From assembly GCF_026151205.1 (NCBI RefSeq), contig NC_087081.1, forward strand, positions 1,787,886-1,851,885: DNA of 64,000 nucleotides, in the 5' to 3' direction. Under the pieces are notes generated by a model. The model was given only the letters and a program-made list of their open reading frames with translations, made no database searches and had not been told where the DNA came from. Source of the DNA: Bolinopsis microptera. Its lineage: Eukaryota; Ctenophora; Tentaculata; Lobata; Bolinopsidae. Positions 22,114 through 33,676 of this stretch are shown here, one piece after another; the stretch's first letter is position 1, and the number at the start of each line of letters is the position of its first letter. Position numbers and translations under genes: made by a program.

Positions 22114-25100
22114 ATGGAACCCACTGTTACATCTGAAAATAAAGTCAAGATCAAATGTTCAAGCTGCAGCGGCTGGTGTTACTCTATTAGAAATATTCGC
22201 ACATGCTCATGGTGTCAAAGTAATGTCCATGTCAAATGTTTTAAGGATAATTTAGGCTGTACGAGTTGCTGTGAAAGTATCATTCCTGGATTTCACGCAA
22301 CCTACTATGAAATCTATGACGACTACAGTAAACTTAATAGTGACATATTTAATCCGTACGATCAGAATAGTCGATTTAATCTTATTGGCGACGCCATGAC
22401 CAACGAAGAGCATCAAGATTCAACTTGGAGCAATATTTCATCTTTCCTAACTAGTTGTCAGTATAAACAACAACGTAACGTGAAAAAATCTACCTGCTCT
22501 CAACTTAAAACATTTTCTATGAACATAAGATCCCTTATTAAGAATATAGATCAACTACGTGATGATATTGAGACTTATGATAAGTATGATATATTGTGTT
22601 TTAACGAAACTAATTGCACTTTAGGGAAATTACCGAACGGAATAAACGACGTTACCTTAGATGGATTTCATGAACCATTTATCCAGGATCCAATTCGCCC
22701 ATCTGGAAAAGGTGGGGGGCTAGCCACTTATGTACACAAACGTGTAGTCGATTATGATAAAATTGATATTTTCACTCCAAACCCTGAACCAACTAATACT
22801 AGTGGCGAATTTCAATTTATCAAGCTCCATCAGTGCAAAGGATACAACAGAACGAAAATAATTGGCAATGTTTACCGTTCTCCCGCTAGGAGACCTGAAG
22901 CGTTTCTAGAAATTTTCAAAAATACGCTGCACAACCTAGGGAGACACACCCGTAAACATATGACGCTTCATGGAGATTTCAACCTTGATTTACTGAAGCA
23001 CAGCAGCGACCAAGCATGTCAGAACATTATAGATATTGCGTCCTCTTACGGTTTTATTCAAATTGTATCACGCCCAACTCGCCTAACGGACCATAGTGCC
23101 ACGCTTATTGACCACATCTACACAAACAATCTTGAGGATACAATAAGCTGTAACGTCTTAACGACAGATATGTCTGATCACTTAGCAATAGTCACTACAA
23201 TAAATCTTGATAACACGCCAACCAGCAGCTACCGCTCTGCGTCTAACTCACAAAATGTATCTCAAACTGAAACACGTAGATTTAACGACACCAACAATCA
23301 AAAATTCAGAGACTTAATTACAGATGAAAGTTGGTCAGAAATTTTTAACAATACCAATGATGCCAACGAACAGTTCAATAATTTAAATACGGCTTATAAT
23401 AAGATTTACGAGTCCGCCTATCCCACAAAAAGACAATCACGAAGACAAAATGAACGTGTTAATCCGAAACCATGGATGCTGCCCTGGCTCGAAGAAGCTA
23501 TAGAACGTAAAAATGAGTCATATTATGATTTTGTTAAGGAACCATCTGATAGTAACCGCAGTAAATATGACCGTCTGAAGAAGTTTTGTAATAAACACAT
23601 CGATAAAGCTAAAAACAAGCACTTCAAAAAATTTTTTGAGCAAAACAAAGAAAATTCTAAGAAGCAGTGGCAAATGATAAACAGTCTTCTTAATAGGAAA
23701 AAATCTAAACCTACTTCAATTAAACTGACTGACGAAGACGGCTCAATCAGCACTCCGGCAGCTGTAGCAGAAAAATTTAACGATTACTTCTCAAACATCG
23801 CTCCTAAAATTAAGTCTGAAATTAGTAGTAGGACCACTTTTGATCCTGGTGGAACCCATAGCACACTTCGCAACGCCACTTCAAGTAGTATTTACTTAAA
23901 GCCAGTCACTGCCACAGAAATTCAGGACGTCATAAACCTGCTTAAGAATAAAGCCACACTAGACACTAAAATTGAACCTCTAAAAATCGCTAACAGCTGT
24001 CCCAGTTTTACTAGTGTACTAGCCCACGTTGTCAACAGTTCTTTTGAACAGGGGATCTTTCCACAGGCTTTGAAAGAAGCGAAGGTGGTCCCAATTCACA
24101 AAGGTGGATCTAAATCTGACATAAAAAATTACAGACCAATATCTCTTCTTGCTTCTTTCTCTAAAGTATTTGAAAAGCTAATGCATAACCGAGTTATAAG
24201 TTTTTTAGATAAATACAGCATACTATGTGAAAACCAATACGGTTTTCGCCCGGGTAGGTCTTGTGAACATGCTCTTCTCAACGCAAAAGACACCATTCTT
24301 AATTCAATGTCTAAAAAGCAGGTAACTTTACTTCTTTTAATCGATTTCAGCAAAGCTTTCGACCTTGTGGATCATTCCATACTCTTGCGCAAGCTGGACC
24401 ATTACGGCATAAGGGGTCAAGCCTTAAACTGGTTTAAGTCATATCTCACTAACAGGAAACAGTTTGTATCAATTGGCTCGTCAAAATCTTCAACCAACCA
24501 AATTTTATACGGCGTGCCTCAAGGGTCAATATTAGGACCTTTACTTTTTATAATCTACATAAACGACCTGCCTCAAATATCAGATATAGCCAATTTCATT
24601 ATGTACGCAGATGATGCCAACATCTTCCTGATAGGAGAAAATCTTAATGAAGTTTACGATAAACTAATAACTCTTAGCGATGCTTTAGTTAAATGGGTAG
24701 ATAATAATGGTTTAGCTCTCAACCTTAAGAAAACAAATTATATGATCTTCTCTCGACAAAGAAATCTTAATTATCGTGATGTGGCAATTTCTGGTGTCAC
24801 AATTGAGAGAAAAACAGAAGCCCGTTTTTTAGGAGTTATAATAGATGATAAACTAAACTGGTCCCATCATATTTCTGCCATGAAAATGAAAATGTCCAGA
24901 TACATAGGAGTCATGTACAAACTTAAAAAATATCTGCCTCTCGAAGCACGTCTTCAAATTTATCAAAGTTTTGTGCAGTCACACCTTAATTATTGCAGCC
25001 TTGTATGGGGTTTTGCTGCCAAGTCTCATATTGAATCGCTTTTTGTAAAACAGAAAATGGGCCTTCGAGCAGTATTACCTGGTTTCGTCAATTACTGGTA

Positions 25101-25585
25101 CAAGGACGGTATCCCCCCAGCAAGTACCAAGTCTGGCTTTTATTCACATAAAATATTGACAGTACACAGTATCATTGTAAAGAACGCACTCATTTTAATG
25201 CATTAATTGAAAAACTTTCCTCATCTAGTACCATTGTCTCTCAAGAAAACAATTCCCAAAAGCGCACCATTATTTAATACTAACCTGGATTCTATTCTCA
25301 CTACACAATGGTCAGAAAAGTATGGTCAACACCCTTACAACAACTCAGTATTTTTTAAAGGTCCATTATTAGCAATAAACCGATATAATGTTGCAGCAAC
25401 TTCCCCGCCTAGTCTATTTAACCTGAACATTTACAAAACTTGTATAAAAACTATGCTCATCGATCAGCAAAATGAAAACATCGAAGACGAATGGCCTAAT
25501 TTCATGTTATTTTGTATAACAGGACTAAGAAAATCAAAGCGTAACATAAACCAAAATGCCGATAATAACCTTGTCTCTACATCTT
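22114..25585 (+). CDS. LINE ORF2: PHD-like finger, APE endonuclease and reverse transcriptase, one in-frame stop
   Basis: Open for 1030 codons to TAA at 25204-25206, then open in the same frame for 126 more codons to about 25585, so the frame is otherwise intact. Residues 15-53 hold a Cys4-His-Cys3 pattern (C15/C18, C31/C34, H39/C42, C49/C52) like a PHD or RING finger. The APE-type endonuclease spans about 130-370: SMNIRSL, FNETN, GGGLATYV, HGDFNLDL near 286, LIDHIYTN, MSDHLAI. The RT spans about 600-900: LIDFSKAFD (Asp744), GVPQGSILGP and YADD (Asp833/834). The endonuclease nicks target DNA and the RT primes there. The part after the stop is a C-terminal domain of unclear role. A C-to-T change at a CAA codon would explain the stop. 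Confidence 0.85.
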
Positions 25586-25966
25586 AAATTATATGCACAC
25601 ACTTATGCATCACTCAATAAACGTCGCATATCTCATCAATTACACTGCCAACATAGGACATTCTTTTTTATCGCCGCGATTTCAAATCAAGTTAAAAATT
25701 CTACAAATTTGAAGTGCTCAGTCTTGTTTTACTTTTCTTATCTTTACCTATTAACCATTGGAAAATAAAACTTTAGGCTATAAACCTTCATTGCATACTT
25801 TACCGGTAGAGTCTAAATTGAATAGTTTGAGATTTCCTTTACATTTTATATTTATGCATGTGCCCCACGGGGATGAATTTCTTATTACCATTGATATTAT
25901 ATATACTTTTTTGAGTAAACATTGGCTGGTACCACGGGCCAGTCCCCAACAAAAAAAAAAAAAAAA

Positions 25967-26303
25967 TACTGTGTGCAAGTGTTTGTTTCCTGCGAAAGTA
26001 AATTTATTTCTTGGCCTGTCTCCAAATAATGTGTGTTTTATTTATTGCATGGAATTCCATTAATGGTTGTAATAAAGTTAACCGTTCAAGCACTTCATCT
26101 TCTCAAATCGGCTGAAAATAAAAGCTTAATGAAAACTTAATAACAATAAACAAAATTCACAAAAGCAAAGTTATAAATGTTTTTTGACCCGAATCTTTTG
26201 TAACGGTCATCTTAATAAGCGGAGTACCAAACAATAATACACCCAAATAATGGTACAACAGATTATTGATACATAACAATTAACACGCTTCTCTGCTAAA
26301 CTT
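25967..26303. other. No gene recognised
   Basis: A short stretch between the LINE poly-A and the inverted satellite. I see no open frame or repeat I can support. Confidence 0.4.
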
Positions 26304-26941
26304 TGGTAACTATTAGTGTAACTATGGTAACTAGTAGTGTACCATAGTTACATTATAAGTTACCATAGTTAAACTACTAGTTACCATAGTTACACTACTA
26401 GTTACCATAGTAACACTACTAGTTACCATAGTTACACTACTAGTTACCATAGTTACACTACTAGTTACCATAGTAACACTATTAGTTACCATAGTTACAC
26501 TACTAGTTACCATAGTTACACTATTAGTTACCATAGTTACACTACTAATTACCATAGTTATATTACTAGTTACCATAGTTTCACTACTAGTTACTATAGT
26601 AACACTACTAGTTGCCATAGTTACACTATTAGTTGCCGTAGTTACACTACTAGTTACCGTAGTTATACTACTAGTTACTTAATATGTAACTAATAATGTA
26701 ACTATGGTAACTAGTAGTGTAACTAGAGGTGTAACCATGGTAACTAGTAGTGTAACTATGGTAACTAATAACTAGTAATGTAACTATGGTAACTAGTAGT
26801 GTAACTACGGTAACTAGTAGTGTAACTACAATAACTTTGGTAACTAATAGTGTAACTATGGTAACTAGTAGTATAACTACGGTAACTTGTAGTGTAACTA
26901 TGGTAACTAGTAGTGTAACTATGGCAACTAGTAGTGTAACA
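26304..26941. repeat. 21-bp satellite in inverted orientation blocks
   Basis: The monomer of the 2.16-3.23 kb array recurs here in three blocks: forward 26304-26340, reverse about 26341-26680 (about 16 units), then forward about 26685-26941 (about 12 units). The two large blocks face each other with only a few bases between, forming an imperfect inverted repeat with arms of about 250 bases. More variants are present than in the first array, so this copy is older or less homogenised. Confidence 0.9.
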
Positions 26942-27530
26942 CTAATTTTAGTTCGCAAATGGAGTTGAAACCTCGCCATTTTTAGCAGGGTTGTAAAAAA
27001 TAATAGGAATTGGCTATGGCATTCTAAGAATTTTGATTAAGGCTATAAACTTTCTATAATTAACGTCAGAAGTGAGGTAAAATGTTAGAATAATTTCGTA
27101 ATTTCTTTAAGTTTATTGCGCCGTTGCAAATAAGTTAATAGCATTATTAAGACTTTAAGAGATTGCGAGCAAGAAAAAATTAGCAACAAGCGTTGTCGAG
27201 TTATGCTTTATAAGTTTACTAAAAAACCCGTGGTCACAGGAAAGAAGCTAATAATATTTTTAAAAAGTTTAAATCACGTCAAAAAATATCCTACACAACC
27301 GGAGATACAGCCAATTAAAATAGTAAAATGTTGCTCGCACTTAACACAGCGTAATTACCACAAAACAGATCAAAATGACTCTAAAACAATAATTGCACGT
27401 GCACGTGCGTGTAACAATCCTCTTTACCATGGTTACTGTGCAACTTTTGCTTTTTACTTAATTTGCATATGGGCGGTCGTATATGTACATTTTTATACAA
27501 AAATAATTCTTTGAATTAGTTTTGGAACAC
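26942..27530. other. No gene recognised
   Basis: AT-rich. A 103-codon frame at 27203-27514 is Lys-, Thr- and Cys-bearing with a hydrophobic tail but has no recognisable family or splice support, so I leave it unassigned. Confidence 0.35.
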
Positions 27531-27725
27531 AACAAGAAAATTGAAAATAATCTTGTGCGAGGGTAGGGACCCAAATGTCGTTTCTAACCCAAATAAACTT
27601 TAAAGAGGCTTTCTGGGGTTTCTGAACTGGAATTCTATGGGCTTCCAGACGGCCAGACCGAGTATTACCATCCCATCCTTCTAGAGTTCATCACAAGTAG
27701 CACCCACCTTGAAGATATAATTTAA
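27531..27725 (-). repeat. Fragment of the composite repeat (matches 45660-45870)
   Basis: Read on the minus strand, this runs ATCTTCAAGGTGGGTGCTAC, then GAACTCTAGAAGGATGGGAT, then GGCCGTCTGGAAGCCCAT, and ends with AACCCAAAT...GGGTCCCTACCCTCGCACAAG. The same order occurs at 45655-45850 and 62810-63000. It is a solo fragment of that mobile family, evidence that the family is dispersed and not confined to the 35-64 kb block. Confidence 0.8.
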
Positions 27726-28646
27726 ATTTAGAAAACAATCCCGGTTCGGTCACGGTGAAAATTCGGCAAAATTCGGCAACACTCTCTACGATTAAGTTGA
27801 GCAAGGCACTGTGATGCGAAGCAAATTCGAGATTCCTCTGATTTATTTCTGCTTCAGATGATTGTGCAGATATCACAGACTTTATAGTTGGGGTGGGGGA
27901 GGGGGTGGCTTTAGCTCTAGTCGGATCAGATACTGTCCTGCTGTCAAGGAAACTGATTCTTGAAATCGTGCCATACCTTAGTTAATTAAGTGTCCTTGCG
28001 TTAAGTAACCCTTTTGTGTTTTCCTTGTTAACTGCACTGGTCCGTTCCTATAATTCTGTTAGTACAATAAATGTGCATCTTCAATTATATCGATATTTAG
28101 TAGGTTAGTAGCTGCGCCGTTATTTTTGCAAATCACACTGTTGGGACAGATCACTAATAACACACATAGATTTACTATGTTTAGGAAAACATCCCGTGTT
28201 GTGCCCTCTATCACTATGGCCTTGCTAGCTCGATGTTTTAAAATGGAAATATTCATAAAGCTTTTCCAAGCCTATTTAAACAAAAGTCAGAATCCAAATA
28301 TTTATTGTCAATATTGAATTCAGAACGACCAAAAGCTTGAAACCTCCCTTGCGTTTCTACCCCAAACTGAGGAGTTTATCCAAACTGACCAATTGTGTCC
28401 TATAATATATTATATTCCAGTTTCCCCTGCTCAAGAACTGCACCCGGGTAATATTTGCAGTGATATCTGAGTTAAGTATATTATTCCCCGTCCAAATTCC
28501 TTTCTCTCGCCCAGTTTCCCAACTGCTTTGTGGGTACTTTTGACAGTGCGAACGAGCCGGGCCATGGTATATAGCGCGGGGGACTAAGTCTCTAGTAAAA
28601 TTAATTTTAACCTGAGCCACTACCAACAGATTATCTGTTAGATTAG
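27726..28646. other. Intergenic; open frame downstream of the secreted gene
   Basis: On the minus strand a frame of about 89 codons (28626-28357) starts MVVAQVKINFTRDLV and ends about 20 bases beyond the stop of the four-exon gene. A 20-base GT..AG stretch could in principle join it to that gene, but this is far shorter than animal introns, so I treat it as 3' UTR or chance. Nothing else is supported. Confidence 0.35.
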
Positions 28647-29715
28647 TTACAAACCTGGATTAATAAGCTCCGCCTCCTTTTCCTTAGGGTGTCTTATTTT
28701 CTTGCTTGCATCATAAACATAATGTCTGAATTTGACGTGTGTCACATCAGAGGCCATCTTGGCAATGCAGCCAACAGGATCTCCTGCGTCAGCAAACTTT
28801 TGGCTGTGGTACTGGTGAAAAGCAAGTTATGAATACTATTATGATTGGTAGTAAGAATAACGATAAAACTGTACAGTTGAAAAAATTTATACAATCTCCG
28901 ATGAAGCTTTTCTTTCATATTTTGATAACATGTCCATTTTATATTTTGATGCATTGTCTATACCATATTTCTATATTTAACACTTACCATTTTCCCTTGA
29001 CACCACACTTGAAACTCTTGGGCTGTTTTGTAAAAGTACCAGTCCATAGTACTAGATCCAGATATTAAGTTACTGAAGGGGATGTCTATTTCCGAGGAGC
29101 AACCTAATATAGCCACCGACAGTATGCCATCTGAAGAGAAAATGAAATAACTTTCGCACACTACAACAAGAGCGTTACTAATTGTGTCACTAATTGCAGT
29201 GCGTTAATTTCTGAACCACAAAGGGAAGGAGCTATATAGTTTATAGTCTTACTTGCATTGGCTGGCTTAATACTGTCCTTTACTTACCTGAATTGGCAGG
29301 GATATTGATGTTGATGAGAGTTTCGTAAGTATTGACAATTGCATAGAAACGTATACCAGTTGTGCCAGCCACGATATCAGTCTGCACTGATAAGAGATAT
29401 CCATCTAAAGGTGTTATCACCATCCTTTTCTCCCTGGTTGTTATCTCCTGCCATTCTGTCCACCCTGATAAAGGTGGTTACGTTATGACTTATGAGCTGT
29501 GCGCGCCTTGTGTCACTTATTCATGCACGTGCAAATTAAGTGGATTTTTGAGCAAGAAATAGGTCACCACAACACAGGTTCAACAATTCTGACGCATTTT
29601 AAGCCGTACAGTAAAAAGTTTGGTGTGGGTTTGATTAGATGATTTAATGTTGACTTATACCTACACCAATAGACTGGACTAGAGGAACACTTGTCAGGAA
29701 CACCAACAGAAACAT
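28647..29715 (-). CDS. Secreted protein of unknown family, four exons
   Basis: Exons on the minus strand: 29715-29661, 29464-29288, 29130-28988, 28811-28647 (lengths 55, 177, 143, 165; 540 in all, 179 residues plus TAA). All introns are GT..AG (196, 157 and 176 bases), with donors GTATAAG, GTAAGTA and GTAAGTG and acceptors TTTATCAG, TCTCTTCAG and TTTCACCAG; phases 1, 1 and 0 keep the frame. Residues 1-18 (MFLLVFLTSVPLVQSIGV) are a signal peptide. The mature part begins WTEWQEIT, has Cys in GCSSE, VWCQGK and VGCIAK, a WYFYKT segment and a charged C-terminus. It resembles a beta-rich extracellular domain but I cannot name the family. An acceptor (CTATTAGCAG) ends one base before the ATG. Confidence 0.65.
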
Positions 29716-30735
29716 ACTGCTAATAGAAATGATCAGGGTTTATGGTTGAGTTAAATCTCAGTTAAGAACCTGATAATTTGGCGTAATCTGAACACATAAT
29801 GTAAGTGTTGAACTAAATCTGATAGTTAAAGTAATAAACATATTAGTCTTTACCGGGTATCAGTCAACGGATATTACAATATTTCACAGTATCATTCTTA
29901 TCTGAGTGCAAACTGTAATTCATAGTCCATCATTCTAGAATCTTGATCATGCAGAGCAGACAGTCCTAAAACTGATGAAATAAGTTAACAAGTTAATAAG
30001 TCACGATATCTGTAAGAGAATGGAAAACTGATAATAACGAGGGTAAAATTTATAAATTTAGGTAAGTTCTAGTCACTTCACAATATTAGGGAAACGAAAA
30101 GTTCAAGAGAAAAAAAGGTAGAAGATTATGAATTTAGGTTGAGTTGAAAAGAACAACTTAGAAAAATCACTGGATTGGAATTGCTTAATATAACTAAGCG
30201 TTCTTGCAGCAAAACAATTCGTCGAATTATAAAATTTGAGAGACTGCTCCGTTATAAACCAGTTCCCCATGTTGCACGTGCAGTTGTTCACATGCCACGT
30301 GGTCAGGTCTAGTAGTCACGTGATTTGCTCCCTAAGTTGCTCACCTCGCTAATCCCATGAGACTAAGGGAGAGAGAGAGAGAGGAGCAGTTAAACTAGCT
30401 GTTACTGCTAACAGGACCAAGTCACTATGAGTACTAATCATCCTGGACATTACGCTTACTGAACAGATAGTCAGTCTTGCGAGCAGAGAAATCTTCTCAA
30501 AAGAGAGCTCTGCTTGAAATATGACCTTAACAATATACAAATCTTATCTGAGATTTGTCGTTAGTTTTACCGGTTTATTAGTAGGGGCTTATCATTGTAT
30601 TGAGGGAAATATGCTGAGAGGAGGAACTTTAAGACTAAAGAGTGAAAGGGTTGTAATCCTTTAGCTAACTCCCGACCCTGGATAGAGCTCTCACCACAAA
30701 CTAGACTTTGAATTTCTCTGCTACAACAACTCCTT
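29716..30735. other. Upstream region of the secreted gene; no firm exon
   Basis: There is a good minus-strand acceptor at about 30367 (a CT-rich run ending CCCTTAG) followed 18 bases later by a donor GAG|GTGAGC, so a micro-exon is possible. Plus-strand poly-GA at about 30370-30384 is the complement of that tract. CACGTG occurs near 30276 and 30314. No gene can be built with confidence. Confidence 0.3.
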
Positions 30736-30977
30736 TTATGGGTGAAAAGCTGAGACTCCCCATTCCCGAAGGTGACTAACCACCTGAGAAACACCACTAT
30801 GCCCATAGTATTTACCAGCTCCAGGCAGCCCTGTTAGAGTAACCTGGCTGACTAGTGTGGTAGCTCTTGTAATATTTATGATAATTTTGCCGTCTAGTAG
30901 AGTTCGCACAAAACAAACAGGGTAAAATTGTGGACTCATGAATCCGACTAAAGGATTGTTCCTCGGTTCAATCGCAG
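30736..30977 (-). CDS. Possible terminal exon of a minus-strand gene, unknown
   Basis: After an acceptor TATATCTCTAG the minus strand is open for about 79 codons, reading IEPRNNPLVGFMSPQFYP, then VRTLLDGKIIINITRA, then TLTGLPGAGKYYGHSG, and stops at 30736. Codon use and the acceptor make an exon plausible, but I could not find the upstream exon or signal peptide, and a weak donor CAG|GTGGTT lies inside it. It is not obviously a paralogue of the neighbouring secreted gene. Confidence 0.3.
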
Positions 30978-31626
30978 CTAGAGATATAGAAAATCAGCTA
31001 CAGGAGCTTGGTTTAACTATTTGAGAAGTCTATGTTGGTTTAGAGATTGGAGAGGCATCTTGATACAATTAATATTTTGATAGATCGACTCGATCCCATT
31101 TTGTTCACAGCGTCATGGAATCAATAACTATAATATGTCTTCAAACTTAGATGGTTGATTTAGGAAGGTGCACGATATTGTAACGCTATATGTAACGTTA
31201 TGGTGCACGATATTGTAACGCCGTCTATAAGTTACTGGGGAAGAGACCACAATATACATCGTAATTTTGCCGACTGCTTCGGAACGATACAATTTACCAA
31301 CGGTGGAGGAGGATGGACAGTCTTTCATCAGAGAAATGCTCAAACAGTGTAAAACAGTATCAGTTGAGGACGTCAAACTAGAGAACATGATGAAGATTGG
31401 CAATAATGTACTTGCCAAACAACTAGTGCGTTCCTTACAATTGATTGAGAGACAAGAAATGTTTACCAGAAATTGAGAAATATGCGAGCACATGTTAGTG
31501 CATAGCTAAACAGCTTGTAGTAGAGGAAGAGGCGTGAGCTAAGCAAAAACATTATGGTCTTTAGTTTGCCGAGGTGTTTCAGAATCGAAGTTATGCGTTT
31601 GGGAAGAAGACTAAAACATCGTCCTG
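30978..31626. other. Intergenic with a 69-codon charged frame
   Basis: A plus-strand frame at 31267-31476 reads ERYNLPTVEEDGQSFIREML, then VSVEDVKLENMMKIG, and ends ERQEMFTRN. It has the charge pattern of a folded helical fragment but no family I recognise. It may be a transposon protein relic or an exon. The duplicated GTGCACGATATTGTAACG lies at about 31167 and 31202. Confidence 0.3.
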
Positions 31627-33676
31627 TTAAAGGACCAGTTAACTGAAAAATTTGTAGTCTCCAATTTGGCTAAGATTTAAAGCAGCTGTGACAAACCGGT
31701 AAAGAATCGTATCGCCGAAAGAACCAACTCTCTAGCGTACGTGTAACGCGTGTTATTGCAATAATAAGCTGTGGCCTCGTGACGTCATAAAGTCCCTCAA
31801 TGCGCGCTGGCATAGCGTAATACGTTGCAAATGTTTATCGTTGTCAATAAAACACCTGTAACTCACTCAAATTTTAGAATTATGACTATTTCCCTAGTTC
31901 TCCAAAATCCTTATAGTTTTGGCTATCATCCTAACTAAAGGAATAGCTGATTGGATGTACAGTGCTCACGTCATGATTTTAAACAGTGATATAGGTTCTT
32001 GAACAGTGGCGGGTGAATGTACGGTTAGAAAGTTTCTGCTATTACAACTTATATGTCATATGTGATAATTTTGGATTCATTTCATTGCTAGTTACACAAG
32101 CAGGGATACTGTACCGATTATTTTTCCCCAGTCCATGAAACTCTAACGAATTTAGAAAGGATCTAGATATTGATAAGTAGGAGTTTGTTCAATTCCGAGA
32201 GCAATTATATATTTATAGCATAGCGAAATTTCTAACTTTAGTCCGCATGGCATGTGTCAGCCAGTATAGGAGACAAGAAGTCTGGCTACTTTACGGCCGT
32301 TCCTCTGGGACCATTAGTAGAAGTAGCTTCTATCATAAAGTCATAACAGTGCCATGGGAACAGAATTCCCGCCAAAATACCCGGTCTACCAAATAGTAAT
32401 ACTGATTGGAGTGTACGCGTGTGCGGTGTGTTTTGAATTAAACTTACGGCTTACCTAGTTGTTATCCTAATTGCATTATTATCGGTACATAACATAAATA
32501 AACTACTGGTAAGTTTAAATACCAAGTGCAAACGTGTTCAGTCAATCGACCCACTGAACAACTATAGAATTTCTAAGACCCTATTATTCTTTGGCCATAT
32601 ATTACGGCACGATCGATTGTTAGATGGCTAAACGACCAACGTTAATCTATACAATTCTAAAACTATGAGCTAGCACTTTAATCTGAAAATACACTTTTTA
32701 TATTACTCCTGATTTTTACATTTCACGTAAAACATTGTCGCCATAGGTTGATCATGGACACTAACAGCTTAATTTGAGATAAATGACTTGTGAGTTTCTC
32801 TAAAGTTAACTCTAAAGTTGTGTAGTCCAGTCATTTATGGACATTTATGGAAATGAACCCGCAAATGTTCAGATACTCACGAAACTTTGCACAGACCTTC
32901 CCGAAGGTATGAATAAACGATTTTCGTTTGGAGATATTTTTTTGACCGTGGAGAAAACCCAGGAGGGCCCCGCCCATATTGACCCAATAACTTAACCGAC
33001 CCCTTGCTTCTGAAGGTCGTAGAGACTTCAAAATAGGCTTAAACGAAGCCGCATATGCATGTTTATATAGGAGTTATTGAGCAACACATGGCCTAAAATC
33101 CTTACTTTTCGAGAAATTCGCCAAAAACCATTTTGGGCGTGGTGCTGAGCCCATTTTCGATAGGATCGTGATAGAGTCTTTAGACAGGGTACAAAAGAAC
33201 CGCAATTAGCATATTAATATATGACTTACGAACAAACATATGCCTTAAAGTGCTTACTTTTTCAGTTATTGGCCAAAAACTGATTTTCGGTTCCAGAAAT
33301 CATGCAAAACTATGGGTATCTGGTAAATTGGGCTATGAAGGCCCTAAAGGTTTTTGGATGTATGCAAATTGTGCAGAATGGCCATGTTTATATACAACTT
33401 ATGAAGCAACATGTACCCTAAATTACTTACTTTTCGAGTTATTCGGGGAAAAACATTGTATTATGTCCATTTTCTACCTGTAAAATACAGTGTCACGAGC
33501 TCCTCTGCGCGCGCAAGGGACTTTATGACGTCATCGCCAAAATAGTACAAGCGCTATTTACACGCGTTAGAGAGCAGTTAGAGATTTAGGAATTTCGACT
33601 CGTTGCTTAGTTTGCTATTTGTCACAATCTGTCAAAATATGAGGATAACTTTTTTTTCAGTTAACTGGTCCTTTAA
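31627..33676. mobile_element. TTAA-flanked DNA transposon, non-autonomous (Kolobok/piggyBac type)
   Basis: A 2042-bp element (31631-33672) bounded by TTAA on both sides. The 20-base terminal inverted repeat AGGACCAGTTAACTGAAAAA is perfect. Subterminal sequence is also inverted but looser, including GACGTCATAAAGTCCCT at about 31779 and its complement at about 33515. A TTAA target with AGG termini fits the Kolobok group (as in vertebrate Kolobok MITEs beginning TTAAAGG); piggyBac also uses TTAA. No transposase frame is seen. Two or three tandem ~160-bp modules of the family at 769-1110 lie at about 33010-33480. Confidence 0.8.
33010..33480 (+). repeat. Tandem ~160-bp modules inside the TTAA element
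   Basis: Three diverged repeats, each with a TAGAG.CTT / TAGGCTTAAA start, then TTTATATA..A.TTAT, then AGCAACAT, then CTTACTTTT and GCCAAAAAC. They correspond to the modules at 769-1110. Their presence inside a mobile element explains how the module became dispersed. Confidence 0.55.

Larger units (their letters stand above)
19560..25966 (+). mobile_element. LINE (CR1/L2 superclade-like) with AlkB-SGNH ORF1
   Basis: A two-ORF non-LTR retrotransposon: ORF1 19702-21471, a 642-base spacer, ORF2 from 22114 to about 25585 (one in-frame stop), a 3' UTR and a run of 17 A at about 25950-25966. The 5' limit is uncertain; it lies between the upstream LINE tail (19506) and ORF1. Nearly intact frames point to recent activity. 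The RT style (NYRPISLL, FSKAFD, GVPQGSILGPLLF, YADD, HLNYCSLVWG) is that of the CR1/L2/Rex/Crack-type group. I could not find a matching target duplication by eye. Confidence 0.85.
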
